64,000 bases of DNA from an uncultured bacterium. GTDB taxonomy: Bacteria > Margulisbacteria > Marinamargulisbacteria > SXXA01. Shown here piece by piece: positions 17,071-25,276 of the stretch. Below the pieces are notes generated by a model. It was given only the letters and a program-made list of their open reading frames with translations, was not told the origin of the DNA and did no database searches. Each line of letters begins with the position of its first letter. The stretch's first letter is position 1. The translations under genes and the position numbers were made by a program. The stretch covers positions 1-64,000 of the forward strand of contig CAIPHK010000028.1 in the NCBI GenBank assembly GCA_903864835.1, read 5' to 3'.

Positions 17071-17711
17071 GCCGCCGCCACGGTTAACAAATCGACCCGC
17101 CCCGCCCCCGCCCGCCGCAAGGTATCCGCTGCGGACTGCGCGGTGGCTCCCGACGTGACGATATCGTCGACCAGCAACACCGATTCACCAAGGGATACAA
17201 ATTGGGGCGACACTGAAAATATCCCAGCGACTTCGGCCTTCCGTTCACTCGCACCCAATTCAAATAATGGGCGAGTCTCGCGAATCCTCCGCAGGATTGG
17301 ACTCATTCTTCCACCGGCAGTCACGACCATGGGTCGAAAAATTAAGTCCGGCAAACAAAACCCCCGAAGTCGTTCCCGAGCCGTACTTCCTGGAATCGGA
17401 ATTATCCAATCATAGTCACCGAGTGGGAGGACAGATCCTCTCCGGTGGGCTACCGCCGCCAACAGCGCGGCCCCTTCGCGGGACGGTCCAAATTTAATGT
17501 GATGAATCAATGCTTTTATAGATCCTGAATACCGAAACAACGCGGCAACCCGGTCGATTCCTTCTAGGGATAGGGATACCGCCGACGTCTCCAACATTGT
17601 CGTTTGGCAGACCGCACATAGGACTTCAAATTGGGCATCCCCACACTCTACACATTGGATTGGAAGAAAATATCGAATCCATCGTTTTAACACCACGTTC
17701 ATACGACCCAT
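17067..17711 (-). CDS. comF: ComF-family phosphoribosyltransferase-like protein
   Basis: The product has about 214 residues from ATG 17711 (17702 and a TTG at 17738 are alternatives). Two zinc-binding CxxC pairs lie near the N-terminus (CVECG and CAVC). The phosphoribosyltransferase fold follows, with the signature VLLVDDIVTSGATAQS. The segment IPIPGSTARERLRGFC corresponds to the family's 'VPxxxxRxRxRGFNQ' loop. ComF supports natural transformation in several bacteria through an incompletely known role with DNA-processing proteins. The gene overlaps mfd by an ATGA-type junction. With comEC and the TfoX-domain gene it makes a partial competence set. Confidence 0.9.
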   Translation of the reverse strand: MGRMNVVLKRWIRYFLPIQCVECGDAQFEVLCAVCQTTMLETSAVSLSLEGIDRVAALFRYSGSIKALIHHIKFGPSREGAALLAAVAHRRGSVLPLGDYDWIIPIPGSTARERLRGFCLPDLIFRPMVVTAGGRMSPILRRIRETRPLFELGASERKAEVAGIFSVSPQFVSLGESVLLVDDIVTSGATAQSAADTLRRAGAGRVDLLTVAAA

Positions 17712-17785
17712 TGGAACGTAATTGATGGCGAAAATCAATCTCCAAAGGGTTTGGCACCCCCGCTATTTTCTGATTACATACGTCG

Positions 17786-18130
17786 ATGTCACAACAAGAG
17801 TATGCCAACTATATCGTCGATACCCTGACCGATTTTGGAACAGTCACCACCCGCGCCATGTTCGGTGGAATCGCTTTGTACAAAGACGGATTAATCTTTG
17901 CAATTGTCGTTCGAGACACACTCTACTTCAAAGTCGATTCATCGACTCGACCCGAATATGAAGCCCTAGGATCCAGCCCATTCACCTACCAAATGAAAGA
18001 AAAAACCGGAACCATGTCCTATTGGGAAGTTCCGTTAGAGATCATCGATGATTCTGAGCAACTCGTACAATGGGCTGAAACCGCCTATCTCGCATCGGCC
18101 CGCAGCATTAAAAAGCCGAAAAAACGATGA
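17786..18130 (+). CDS. TfoX N-terminal domain protein
   Basis: The protein has 114 residues and consists of the TfoX N-terminal domain only: RAMFGGIALYKDGLIFA, DTLYFKVD, PFTYQMKEKTGTMSYWEVP and a Lys-rich tail. Full TfoX/Sxy regulators carry an additional C-terminal domain, which is missing. Single-domain members are common and mostly uncharacterised. Family knowledge links TfoX to induction of competence genes in gammaproteobacteria; whether this protein does so is not shown. The start is ATG 17786, 74 bases from the divergent comF start, so the two genes share a promoter region. Confidence 0.9.
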   Translation: MSQQEYANYIVDTLTDFGTVTTRAMFGGIALYKDGLIFAIVVRDTLYFKVDSSTRPEYEALGSSPFTYQMKEKTGTMSYWEVPLEIIDDSEQLVQWAETAYLASARSIKKPKKR

Positions 18131-18200
18131 CAAAACTGGTAAAAACGTGGGACACTCCCCCTCATAAAACAGATTCAAAAAATTTCGGAGCATTCCCATT

Positions 18201-18614
18201 ATGAAACATTCTTTATTGACCGTTGCACTCTGTTGCATCGGGCTCGCACTTCTACCCGCATGTCGCAATCAGGACTCCGCCACACCTGAAAACACCACAC
18301 CCTCTGCGCTCGTCGGTGACTGGACACTTCCCCGATCAGAATCAACCCCCACAACAACCATTCAATTTAAAGAAGACAGTCGATTTATAATCACTCTCGA
18401 TGGTCAACCGACCCCTGAATCAGAAGGCAGCTACAGCGTCACTGGCAACGAACTTATCTTGCAAAATGAAGGAATTACGGCCAGCGGAGATTGTACGTTA
18501 TCGGCCACATACACATTTGCCATCGACGGAGACACCGTCAAATTCGAGCGAATTCAGGACGATTTATGCGGCGCCCGGGTGGATCAATTTAATAGAATTT
18601 GGAGTCGAAAATAG
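18201..18614 (+). CDS. Lipoprotein with a lipocalin-like domain
   Basis: The product has 137 residues. The signal peptide MKHSLLTVALCCIGLALLPAC ends in a lipobox (LPAC), so the mature protein is lipidated at Cys21. A Ser/Thr/Pro linker leads into a small beta-rich domain (GDWTLPRSES, TIQFKEDSRFIITLDGQ, SEGSYSVTGNELIL) of the type found in bacterial lipocalin-like proteins. Two later cysteines (GDCTLS, DLCGA) could form a disulfide. The family assignment rests on the GxWxL...F..D..F....DG...GxY pattern. It overlaps or abuts the TerC gene. Confidence 0.7.
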   Translation: MKHSLLTVALCCIGLALLPACRNQDSATPENTTPSALVGDWTLPRSESTPTTTIQFKEDSRFIITLDGQPTPESEGSYSVTGNELILQNEGITASGDCTLSATYTFAIDGDTVKFERIQDDLCGARVDQFNRIWSRK

Positions 18615-18616
18615 CC

Positions 18617-19534
18617 GTGACGTTACTACCCTGGATCGGATTCGGTGTTTTTGTTCTGGCAATGCTTGCAGTGGATTTAGGGATCTTTCACAAGACCTCC
18701 CATGAGGTAAAGGTAAAAGAAGCCGTCATATGGAGCGCCATTTGGATTTTTCTCGCGCTTGCTTTTAACGGACTCATTTGGGCCACGATGGGCGCACCAA
18801 AAGCAATGGAATTTTTTGCGGGCTACGTGATTGAAAAGTCGCTCAGCGTGGACAATATATTTATTTTTGTCATGCTATTTGCGGCATTTAAGGTCGCCAA
18901 AAAATATCAGCACAAAGTGTTGTTCTGGGGAATTCTCGGAGCGCTTGTGATGAGAGGCCTATTTATCGCCGGTGGTATTTCATTAATTCATCACTTCCAC
19001 CCGATCATCTATATATTTGGCGCATTTTTGGTATTTACAGGTATAAAAATGCTATTTACCCACCAAAAAGAAGTGGACTTTGAAAAAAATATCGTCCTAC
19101 GAATTTCACGGAAACTATTTCGGGTCACCCCCCACTATGTTGAAGACAAACTAGTCGTCATTCAAGACGGGAAGCGATACATTACGCCGCTGCTATTGGT
19201 ACTGATCATGGTCGAGGTCACCGACCTTATTTTTGCGGTAGACTCAATACCGGCCGTGTTGGCCATTTCATCTGACCCGTTTATCGTATTCACATCGAAT
19301 GTCTTTGCAATTATGGGGTTACGATCGCTCTATTTTGCCTTAGCAGGCGCCGTCCAGAACTTTCATTATTTGACGCATGCGCTCGCCGCCATTTTGTCCT
19401 TTGTGGGGATTAAAATGCTCACAGCGGATATCTACCCCATTTCTACAGGTACATCGCTTCTGGTCATCGTAAGTATCTTATTCATTGGTGCATGCGCCAG
19501 TTTGATTTACAGTAGCCGTCAGCGGACGCAATGA
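18617..19534 (+). CDS. TerC/Alx-family integral membrane protein
   Basis: The product has 305 residues from GTG 18617, just after the lipoprotein stop; a TTG at 18599 is the alternative. Seven to nine membrane helices are visible. Family landmarks are the acidic membrane segment EKSLSVDNIFIFVMLF, the second acidic motif EVTDLIFAVDSIPAVLAIS, and IMGLRSLYFAL. The Asp residues in SVDN and FAVDS lie within the membrane and are the likely metal-ligand positions. Members are associated with manganese export and tellurite resistance. The gene is followed immediately by rsgA, with a 4-bp overlap, so the two are probably co-translated. Confidence 0.92.
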   Translation: MTLLPWIGFGVFVLAMLAVDLGIFHKTSHEVKVKEAVIWSAIWIFLALAFNGLIWATMGAPKAMEFFAGYVIEKSLSVDNIFIFVMLFAAFKVAKKYQHKVLFWGILGALVMRGLFIAGGISLIHHFHPIIYIFGAFLVFTGIKMLFTHQKEVDFEKNIVLRISRKLFRVTPHYVEDKLVVIQDGKRYITPLLLVLIMVEVTDLIFAVDSIPAVLAISSDPFIVFTSNVFAIMGLRSLYFALAGAVQNFHYLTHALAAILSFVGIKMLTADIYPISTGTSLLVIVSILFIGACASLIYSSRQRTQ

Positions 19535-20604
19535 CGCGTCAGCTCCCTGGTTGGCGTCCCGAGTTCGACTCTGTATTCACCGTTAAACGTCCTCATATTT
19601 TAGGACGGGTTATTGAACAAAACCGGCATCACTATCGCGTCGCCACTGAAAATGGCCCGATCGATGGTGAAATTGCCGGTCGCCTCCTTTACAAAAGTGA
19701 TTCCTTAGCCCAATTGCCCACCGTCGGCGATTGGGTCGAAATCGACATGCTCCGCAACGAAAAAAAAGGAGTGGTTCGATCCATATTCCCACGATATTCC
19801 AAACTATCCCGTAAAGTCGTCGGCAAACGGTCCGATGAACAAGTCTTGGTCGCCAACATCGACCAGGTCATGGTGGTCCAAAGCGCAGACAGCACCTTTA
19901 ACGTCCGACGGGTGGAACGATTTGCAGTGGTCGCTAAGGAATGTGCCACCCAGGTCGCGATCATCCTCAGTAAAATCGATCTCGTCGATGACCCCTCCCC
20001 AATGATCGCCGCACTTAACAGCGCGTGTCCCGGCATGCCAATTCTGACCTGTAGTTGTGAACATAAAATCGGAATTGACGCCATCCGAACCTGGGTCACA
20101 CCCGGTCACACTGCGGTGGTGATCGGCCCATCAGGTGTGGGGAAATCAACGCTAATCAATCAGCTCACGTACTCTGAATTACTCAAGACCCAGGCGGTGA
20201 GCGAGCGCCATTTTAAGGGCACCCACACCACCACAAAACGCCAGTTGATCGAGATGCAGGGCGGTGGCATCTTAATCGATACTCCCGGCCTCCGAGAACT
20301 TCAGCTCTGGGACGCCGACGACGGAATTCAGGAAACATTTGACGACATCACCGCGCTGGCGGTGCAGTGTCAGTATTCCAACTGCTCCCACCAAAAGAAC
20401 CGGGGATGTGCCGTCCTCCAATCGGTCCAAGACGGGCTACTCAGCCCCGACCGCCTCGAGCATTATATTAAGTTACAAGGAGAAACCTCCCGAATGGCCA
20501 CCAACCTTCATCGTCTAAAGGATGAACGACGGAAGAAGCACCTGACCCAGGCCAAAAAAGGGTACAACATTCCCACACGGGACGCCGACAATTCAGACGA
20601 ATAA
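19531..20604 (+). CDS. rsgA: Ribosome small-subunit biogenesis GTPase RsgA
   Basis: This 357-residue protein is a circularly permuted GTPase that matures the 30S subunit. An OB-fold (about 25-100) precedes the G domain, in which the motifs occur in the permuted order G4 LSKIDL, G1 GPSGVGKST (about residue 199), G2 THTTT and G3 DTPGLRE. A C-terminal zinc knuckle follows (C-x4-C-x-H-x5-C, in QCQYSNCSHQKNRGC). The C-terminal tail is basic (KDERRKKHLTQAKKG). ATG 19531 overlaps the TerC stop. Length and motifs are normal. Confidence 0.96.
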   Translation: MTRQLPGWRPEFDSVFTVKRPHILGRVIEQNRHHYRVATENGPIDGEIAGRLLYKSDSLAQLPTVGDWVEIDMLRNEKKGVVRSIFPRYSKLSRKVVGKRSDEQVLVANIDQVMVVQSADSTFNVRRVERFAVVAKECATQVAIILSKIDLVDDPSPMIAALNSACPGMPILTCSCEHKIGIDAIRTWVTPGHTAVVIGPSGVGKSTLINQLTYSELLKTQAVSERHFKGTHTTTKRQLIEMQGGGILIDTPGLRELQLWDADDGIQETFDDITALAVQCQYSNCSHQKNRGCAVLQSVQDGLLSPDRLEHYIKLQGETSRMATNLHRLKDERRKKHLTQAKKGYNIPTRDADNSDE

Positions 20605-20631
20605 TCTATAAACCCAAAAAAGGAACACACC

Positions 20632-21309
20632 ATGCCCATTATTCAGTTGTCCAATGTGACCAAAGACTATGCCCTTGGAGAAACACTTGTTTCGGCGCTT
20701 CGTGGTGTTGATTTTTCCGTTGAAAAAGGCGAATTCTTATCGATTATTGGTCCATCTGGAAGTGGCAAAACCACGTTATTGAACATCATTGGCTGTATCG
20801 ATACCGCAACAACCGGCTCCGTCATGATCTCGGACCAAGAGATTACCAAAATGAACGACGAGGGACGCACCGATTTAAGATTGTATAAAATTGGATTTAT
20901 ATTCCAAACATTTAATCTGATTGCGGTTCTCAACGTCTTGGAAAACATTGAATTCCCTCTTTTGTTAATGGATAAATTGTCCAAAGAAGAAATTCGAAAA
21001 CGTGCACAAGAACATGCGGATGCAGTGGGACTCACTCAATACACACATCACCGTCCGTCAGAATTATCCGGCGGACAACGCCAACGAGTCGCCATTGCCC
21101 GGGCGCTCGTCACCAACCCCGATATTGTCCTTGCCGATGAACCGACCGCCAACCTGGATTCAAAAACAGGCGCAACCATTTTGCAGTTAATGCAGCATCT
21201 CAATGAAACGCAAAAGACCACCTTTATTTTTTCGACCCACGACCCTGAAGTTCTCCAATACGCGCGACGTATCGTCAAAATTAAGGATGGGAGAATCGTC
21301 GAATCATGA
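20632..21309 (+). CDS. LolD/MacB-type ABC transporter ATPase
   Basis: The protein has 225 residues. It has Walker A GPSGSGKTT, Q-loop FQTFNLIAVLNVLENIEFPL, signature LSGGQRQRVAIARAL, Walker B IVLADEPTANLDS and an H-loop His in STHDPE. The sequence pattern is that of the MacB/LolD/FtsE group, which works with FtsX-fold permeases as mechanotransmission ABC systems, not classic transporters. AAAGGA stands upstream of ATG 20632. The following permease start overlaps its stop (ATGA). It is the first of five genes in one tight operon. Confidence 0.93.
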   Translation: MPIIQLSNVTKDYALGETLVSALRGVDFSVEKGEFLSIIGPSGSGKTTLLNIIGCIDTATTGSVMISDQEITKMNDEGRTDLRLYKIGFIFQTFNLIAVLNVLENIEFPLLLMDKLSKEEIRKRAQEHADAVGLTQYTHHRPSELSGGQRQRVAIARALVTNPDIVLADEPTANLDSKTGATILQLMQHLNETQKTTFIFSTHDPEVLQYARRIVKIKDGRIVES

Positions 21310-22799
21310 ATATCGTGTTTCGAATCGCATGGAAAAACCTGATGCGCCATCGTGGGAAATCCTTGGTCATCGGCAGCATTCTGTTCACCGGTGCATTGAT
21401 TATGACCGTTGGTAACGCCGTAATTTCAGGTCTCGATGCGGGGTTAGCCCAAAATTTCCGGCAACGGATGACCGGGGACATCGTCGTTGTGTCGACGCAA
21501 CAACTCAAGGACAATGTGTTTTTCACTCCAATGGGCGAACCGGTAGAATCCATCGATCAGTTGGCCGATGTCCTTAAAGTCGTGACCGCAAACCCGGCCG
21601 TTCGCCACGCCCTTCCGGTCGCAAAAGGGGTTGTCACAGTACTCAACGAAGACTCCGAACCCTCATTTCAAATGTTATTTGGTGTCGACTTTGACAATTA
21701 TTTCAGGACCTTTCCTGATGGCCTTCAACTAGTAGAAGGTACATTACCCTCAGGCAATACGCTGGGGTTAATTTTATCCACTCAAAGCCGGGAGGAACTA
21801 TTTAAGTTTGCCAATTTATGGGCCGTCCCCGTTGGCGAAGGCATCGTGACCCGAAATCTGCCCGCTGGGGTCACACCGGACTCGGTCATTCGTAAAGATC
21901 AAATGGTATACATGGGATTCTCGGACCGCAACACCAGTCTTGATATTATCGCGCCGGTTCGAGCAATTGGAAAATATGCGGCATTTAACGGACTTTGGGG
22001 ATTTTTTAGCTTGATTGACATCCAAAGTTACAATCAATGTATGGGATATTTTGACGACCAGGAAGCGCCAATAATCGCCGAGAAAGACCAAAAATTACTG
22101 AACCATTCTGAGCAAAATTTGGATGAAATGCTATTCGGAAATGCCGAAACTACCCCTATCTCTCAGTCCACGACCGCCACATCTACGGCAACTGTCGCCA
22201 CCACCTCGTCGACATCGGGATACAATCTCATTTTAGTTCGAATCGATCCGAAGCAGACCATCCCTGACACGATCTTGCAACTCAATCAATCGTTCAAAAA
22301 ACAGAACCTTCCCGCAAAAGCCATCACATGGAAAGCGGCGTTGGGACAAGTCGCTCAAATGGCATCGTTGATGCGCGCCATTTTATTTGGCTTCGTGATG
22401 ATTGTGTTTATTGTGGCCATTATTGTCATCACCAATACACTGAGTCTTGCGGCAATGGAACGGATTACCGAAATTGGGATGATGCGCGCCATCGGTGCAC
22501 ATCGCCGATTCATCTCGTGGTTATTCATTACCGAAACCGGGGTATTGTCCATCGTATTTGGCTTGGCAGGCATTGGCGTCGGAACTTTATTGGTAATGTT
22601 CCTCCGGCTACTTCATATTCAAGCCGCTAATAATCTGGTCGAATTATTCTACGGCGGCACCACCTTCAAACCATTATTGTCCATCACCGATATTGGGTTG
22701 GGCATCCTTCAATTGGTGGTCGTCACCGTCGTCTCAGTGATCTATCCCATCCTGATCGCGAGAAAAATCTCGCCGATGGATGCCATCTCTAGGGAGTAA
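21306..22799 (+). CDS. FtsX/LolC-type ABC permease 1
   Basis: The protein has 497 residues. One N-terminal membrane helix (SLVIGSILFTGALIMTVGNAVI) is followed by a large periplasmic domain (about 45-345) and three C-terminal helices. The FtsX-type core motif ITNTLSLAAMERITEIGMMRAIGA lies at the end of the second helix. The periplasmic domain holds a low-complexity Ser/Thr/Ala linker near residues 285-303. In this superfamily the periplasmic domain transmits ATPase movement to a partner such as a periplasmic lipid or lipoprotein carrier. It is translationally coupled to the ATPase and two bases from permease 2. Confidence 0.9.
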   Translation: MNIVFRIAWKNLMRHRGKSLVIGSILFTGALIMTVGNAVISGLDAGLAQNFRQRMTGDIVVVSTQQLKDNVFFTPMGEPVESIDQLADVLKVVTANPAVRHALPVAKGVVTVLNEDSEPSFQMLFGVDFDNYFRTFPDGLQLVEGTLPSGNTLGLILSTQSREELFKFANLWAVPVGEGIVTRNLPAGVTPDSVIRKDQMVYMGFSDRNTSLDIIAPVRAIGKYAAFNGLWGFFSLIDIQSYNQCMGYFDDQEAPIIAEKDQKLLNHSEQNLDEMLFGNAETTPISQSTTATSTATVATTSSTSGYNLILVRIDPKQTIPDTILQLNQSFKKQNLPAKAITWKAALGQVAQMASLMRAILFGFVMIVFIVAIIVITNTLSLAAMERITEIGMMRAIGAHRRFISWLFITETGVLSIVFGLAGIGVGTLLVMFLRLLHIQAANNLVELFYGGTTFKPLLSITDIGLGILQLVVVTVVSVIYPILIARKISPMDAISRE

Positions 22800-22801
22800 C
22801 A

Positions 22802-24511
22802 ATGAAGACTATTTTTCTACTCAGCCTTCGTAATCTGGTTCGTCAAAAACGAAAAAACTTGCTACTCGGGGCGGCCATCGCTTTTGGAACCCTGACTTTG
22901 ATCACGGCCACGTCGTTTGTAAATGGCATCACCGACACATTGTTTAATCGGGTCATTGTCTACATGACTGGCCATATCGAACTTCATTTTTCTGAAAATG
23001 GAAGTCAATATTATTCAATTAATCGCGACACGCTTCGAATGAAGGAACTCATTCGAAAAAATGTGACGGGAATCAAAAGCATCGAAGAAAACGTCTCGGT
23101 GTTTACGCGGGGGATTGGAAATGGAAAAAGCGATAATTTAATCCTCATCGGGTTAGCTCCAGACATCTCCGACTTTTTGACACAGTTCAAAGTCATCGAG
23201 GGCAATGCGGCGGATTTTTCAAATCCTGCGATTGAAAACCCGATGATTATTTCCGAACCCAAGGCCAAATATCTTCGGGTCAAAACTAACGATTTATTAC
23301 GGGTCCGGCTCCGCACGATCAATGGGCAGCAACAAACCGCCGTCATGAGAATTGTCGCGATCGTCAAATCAACCAACATGTTCTTGGACGCGACAAGTTA
23401 CGGTCGACTGTCTGACATCAAAGCAATTATGGGGTACCGGCCCTATGAAACCGGAAGCCTGCAAGTGATCTTAAATGATCCAATGTCCGCTCCGATACAG
23501 GCCGATCGCCTTCATAAAGCCTTAACGAGCCCCACCGCGTGGATCCCGGGCAGCATTGATGGCGCCACTGTATGGGTCGGTGGCTTTAAACGGGATTCTG
23601 CGACCATGGCCCAGTTGCTTCAAGCAATTCGAGTGGTATCCGGTACTACTACGCTATCAAAACACACAGTCTTGGTCAGCCGACCGTTTGCCGAGGCGCA
23701 CAACGTCAGACTCGGAAGTGAACTTCCCCTCGCCTACCCCGCGAGATTGGAATCTTCGACGGGCAACCTGACGCTTACAGTTACCGGAATATATGAGCCC
23801 ACTGCACAAGATATTGGGACGAACGTCATTCTTGCTCACGAAGATTTAATTCTATCCGACTACTATCGATTGCTTCCTAAACTTCCCGCCCCACTTCCCA
23901 AAATAGGACGATTAGCCACCCTTCTGGTCCCGGAATGGACGTTGCTAAACCGGACCCATACCTCCGAGGAATATAAGAAAAAAAATCAGGAACTGGGTCG
24001 CCTCAAATTAAAAAACGGAGTACTCGATGTTCGAACAATGGTTGAAACGGCGAGTACAATTTTGACGTTCGACGCAGCATTACGCATCATTACATATTCT
24101 GCAGTTACGCTGCTGTTTATCATTATTTTAATTGGGATCGTCAACAGCTTGCGAATGAATATCCGCGAACGCACCCGCGAAATTGGAACCATGCGTGCGA
24201 TCGGAATGCACCAGCGGCAAATTTTATCGTTATTTGTACTCGAATCTTTTTTTCTCGCATTATTCGCAAGCCTTGCGGGCCTTGTCGCAGCCTTGCTCTT
24301 AATGGGGGGGCTCTCGCTGATTCCGATTATGTCCCAAACGCCATTGAATATATTCTTAGTCGACCATCATTTGTTCTTTTTGGCTCAGTGGGGAACCATC
24401 CTCGTCAACCTTACCTTCATCGTGGCAATCACCGTGATTGCCGCCTATTTTCCTGCCCGAAAAGCCGCCTATCTCGAATGCGCCGACGCATTACGCCACT
24501 CCGAAGGATAA
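22802..24511 (+). CDS. FtsX/LolC-type ABC permease 2
   Basis: This 569-residue protein has the same plan as permease 1: an N-terminal helix (LLLGAAIAFGTLTLITATSF), a periplasmic domain of about 350 residues, and three C-terminal helices. The motif NSLRMNIRERTREIGTMRAI marks the FtsX family. Having two different permeases with one ATPase suggests a heterodimer, as in LolCDE. The periplasmic domain contains a hydrophobic segment and a Pro-rich stretch (LPKLPAPLPKIG) not typical of LolC. GGGAGT precedes ATG 22802. The LolA-like gene follows after six bases. Confidence 0.9.
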   Translation: MKTIFLLSLRNLVRQKRKNLLLGAAIAFGTLTLITATSFVNGITDTLFNRVIVYMTGHIELHFSENGSQYYSINRDTLRMKELIRKNVTGIKSIEENVSVFTRGIGNGKSDNLILIGLAPDISDFLTQFKVIEGNAADFSNPAIENPMIISEPKAKYLRVKTNDLLRVRLRTINGQQQTAVMRIVAIVKSTNMFLDATSYGRLSDIKAIMGYRPYETGSLQVILNDPMSAPIQADRLHKALTSPTAWIPGSIDGATVWVGGFKRDSATMAQLLQAIRVVSGTTTLSKHTVLVSRPFAEAHNVRLGSELPLAYPARLESSTGNLTLTVTGIYEPTAQDIGTNVILAHEDLILSDYYRLLPKLPAPLPKIGRLATLLVPEWTLLNRTHTSEEYKKKNQELGRLKLKNGVLDVRTMVETASTILTFDAALRIITYSAVTLLFIIILIGIVNSLRMNIRERTREIGTMRAIGMHQRQILSLFVLESFFLALFASLAGLVAALLLMGGLSLIPIMSQTPLNIFLVDHHLFFLAQWGTILVNLTFIVAITVIAAYFPARKAAYLECADALRHSEG

Positions 24512-24517
24512 CCCGAC

Positions 24518-25276
24518 ATGACTCTTAAATCGCTTGTATTAGCCACTGCACTTCTCCTCGTACCTGTGGGTCTTTCCGCCCAAACGGTCCCATCGTTGAT
24601 GCAAAAAATCGACTCCGTTATGGAGCTAAGGAGCAACATTACCGCCAAAGTTGAGCTCACCCAACAACGGGTCAACCAAGGCACTCGCGTCATCGAAATG
24701 ATGTACCGACGTCGCGATGCCGACGATGCCTTCATGATTGTTATGACCGGCCCTGAAGTTGAAAAAGGTAATGGCTATTTAAAAATGGGCGATAATTTCT
24801 GGATGTACCGGAAAAACACCCGAACCTTCCAGCATATCAACCGAGATGAAAGTATTGGCGGAACAGACGCCAGCGCCGAAGACTTTGAACAAAAAAAGCT
24901 CGTCGAATTGTACAAACCCGCCAAAGAGGGCCCCGATGCAATAAAAAAAGAAATATTAGGCAAAATTCCCGCGTACAAATTCGAAATTCGGGCCAAAGCC
25001 AACAACGTTAAATACCCCAAAAAAATCTATTGGGTCCGCCAAGACAATGGTCTCCCCCTCAAAGAAGAAGCGTATTCATTATCTGGAACCCTCATGGCAA
25101 CGAACTACTACCTAAGTTACGCCAACGTCGACAACCATTACATCGTCAATCGCGCATTGTTTATCGATGAATTCGAAAAAGGCAACAAAACCGTCATGTC
25201 TCTTTCGGAAGTATCCTTACGCACAATCGACAACAGCGTCTTCACAAAGGCTTACCTGGAAAATTTAAGTAAATGA
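24518..25276 (+). CDS. LolA-like periplasmic outer-membrane sorting protein
   Basis: The product has 252 residues with a signal peptide (MTLKSLVLATALLLVPVGLSA, then QTV). The mature part has the incomplete-barrel pattern of LolA/LolB-fold proteins: VELTQQRVNQGTRVIEMMYRRRD, a 'GYLKMGDNFWMYRKNTRTFQ' hairpin, and PKKIYWVRQDNGLPLKEE. These are features of the 'outer membrane lipoprotein-sorting protein' family, which is often found beside MacB-like ABC or RND exporters. Here it most likely receives a lipid or lipoprotein from the two permeases and hands it on to the barrel protein encoded next. Its stop overlaps the barrel-gene start. Confidence 0.88.
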   Translation: MTLKSLVLATALLLVPVGLSAQTVPSLMQKIDSVMELRSNITAKVELTQQRVNQGTRVIEMMYRRRDADDAFMIVMTGPEVEKGNGYLKMGDNFWMYRKNTRTFQHINRDESIGGTDASAEDFEQKKLVELYKPAKEGPDAIKKEILGKIPAYKFEIRAKANNVKYPKKIYWVRQDNGLPLKEEAYSLSGTLMATNYYLSYANVDNHYIVNRALFIDEFEKGNKTVMSLSEVSLRTIDNSVFTKAYLENLSK

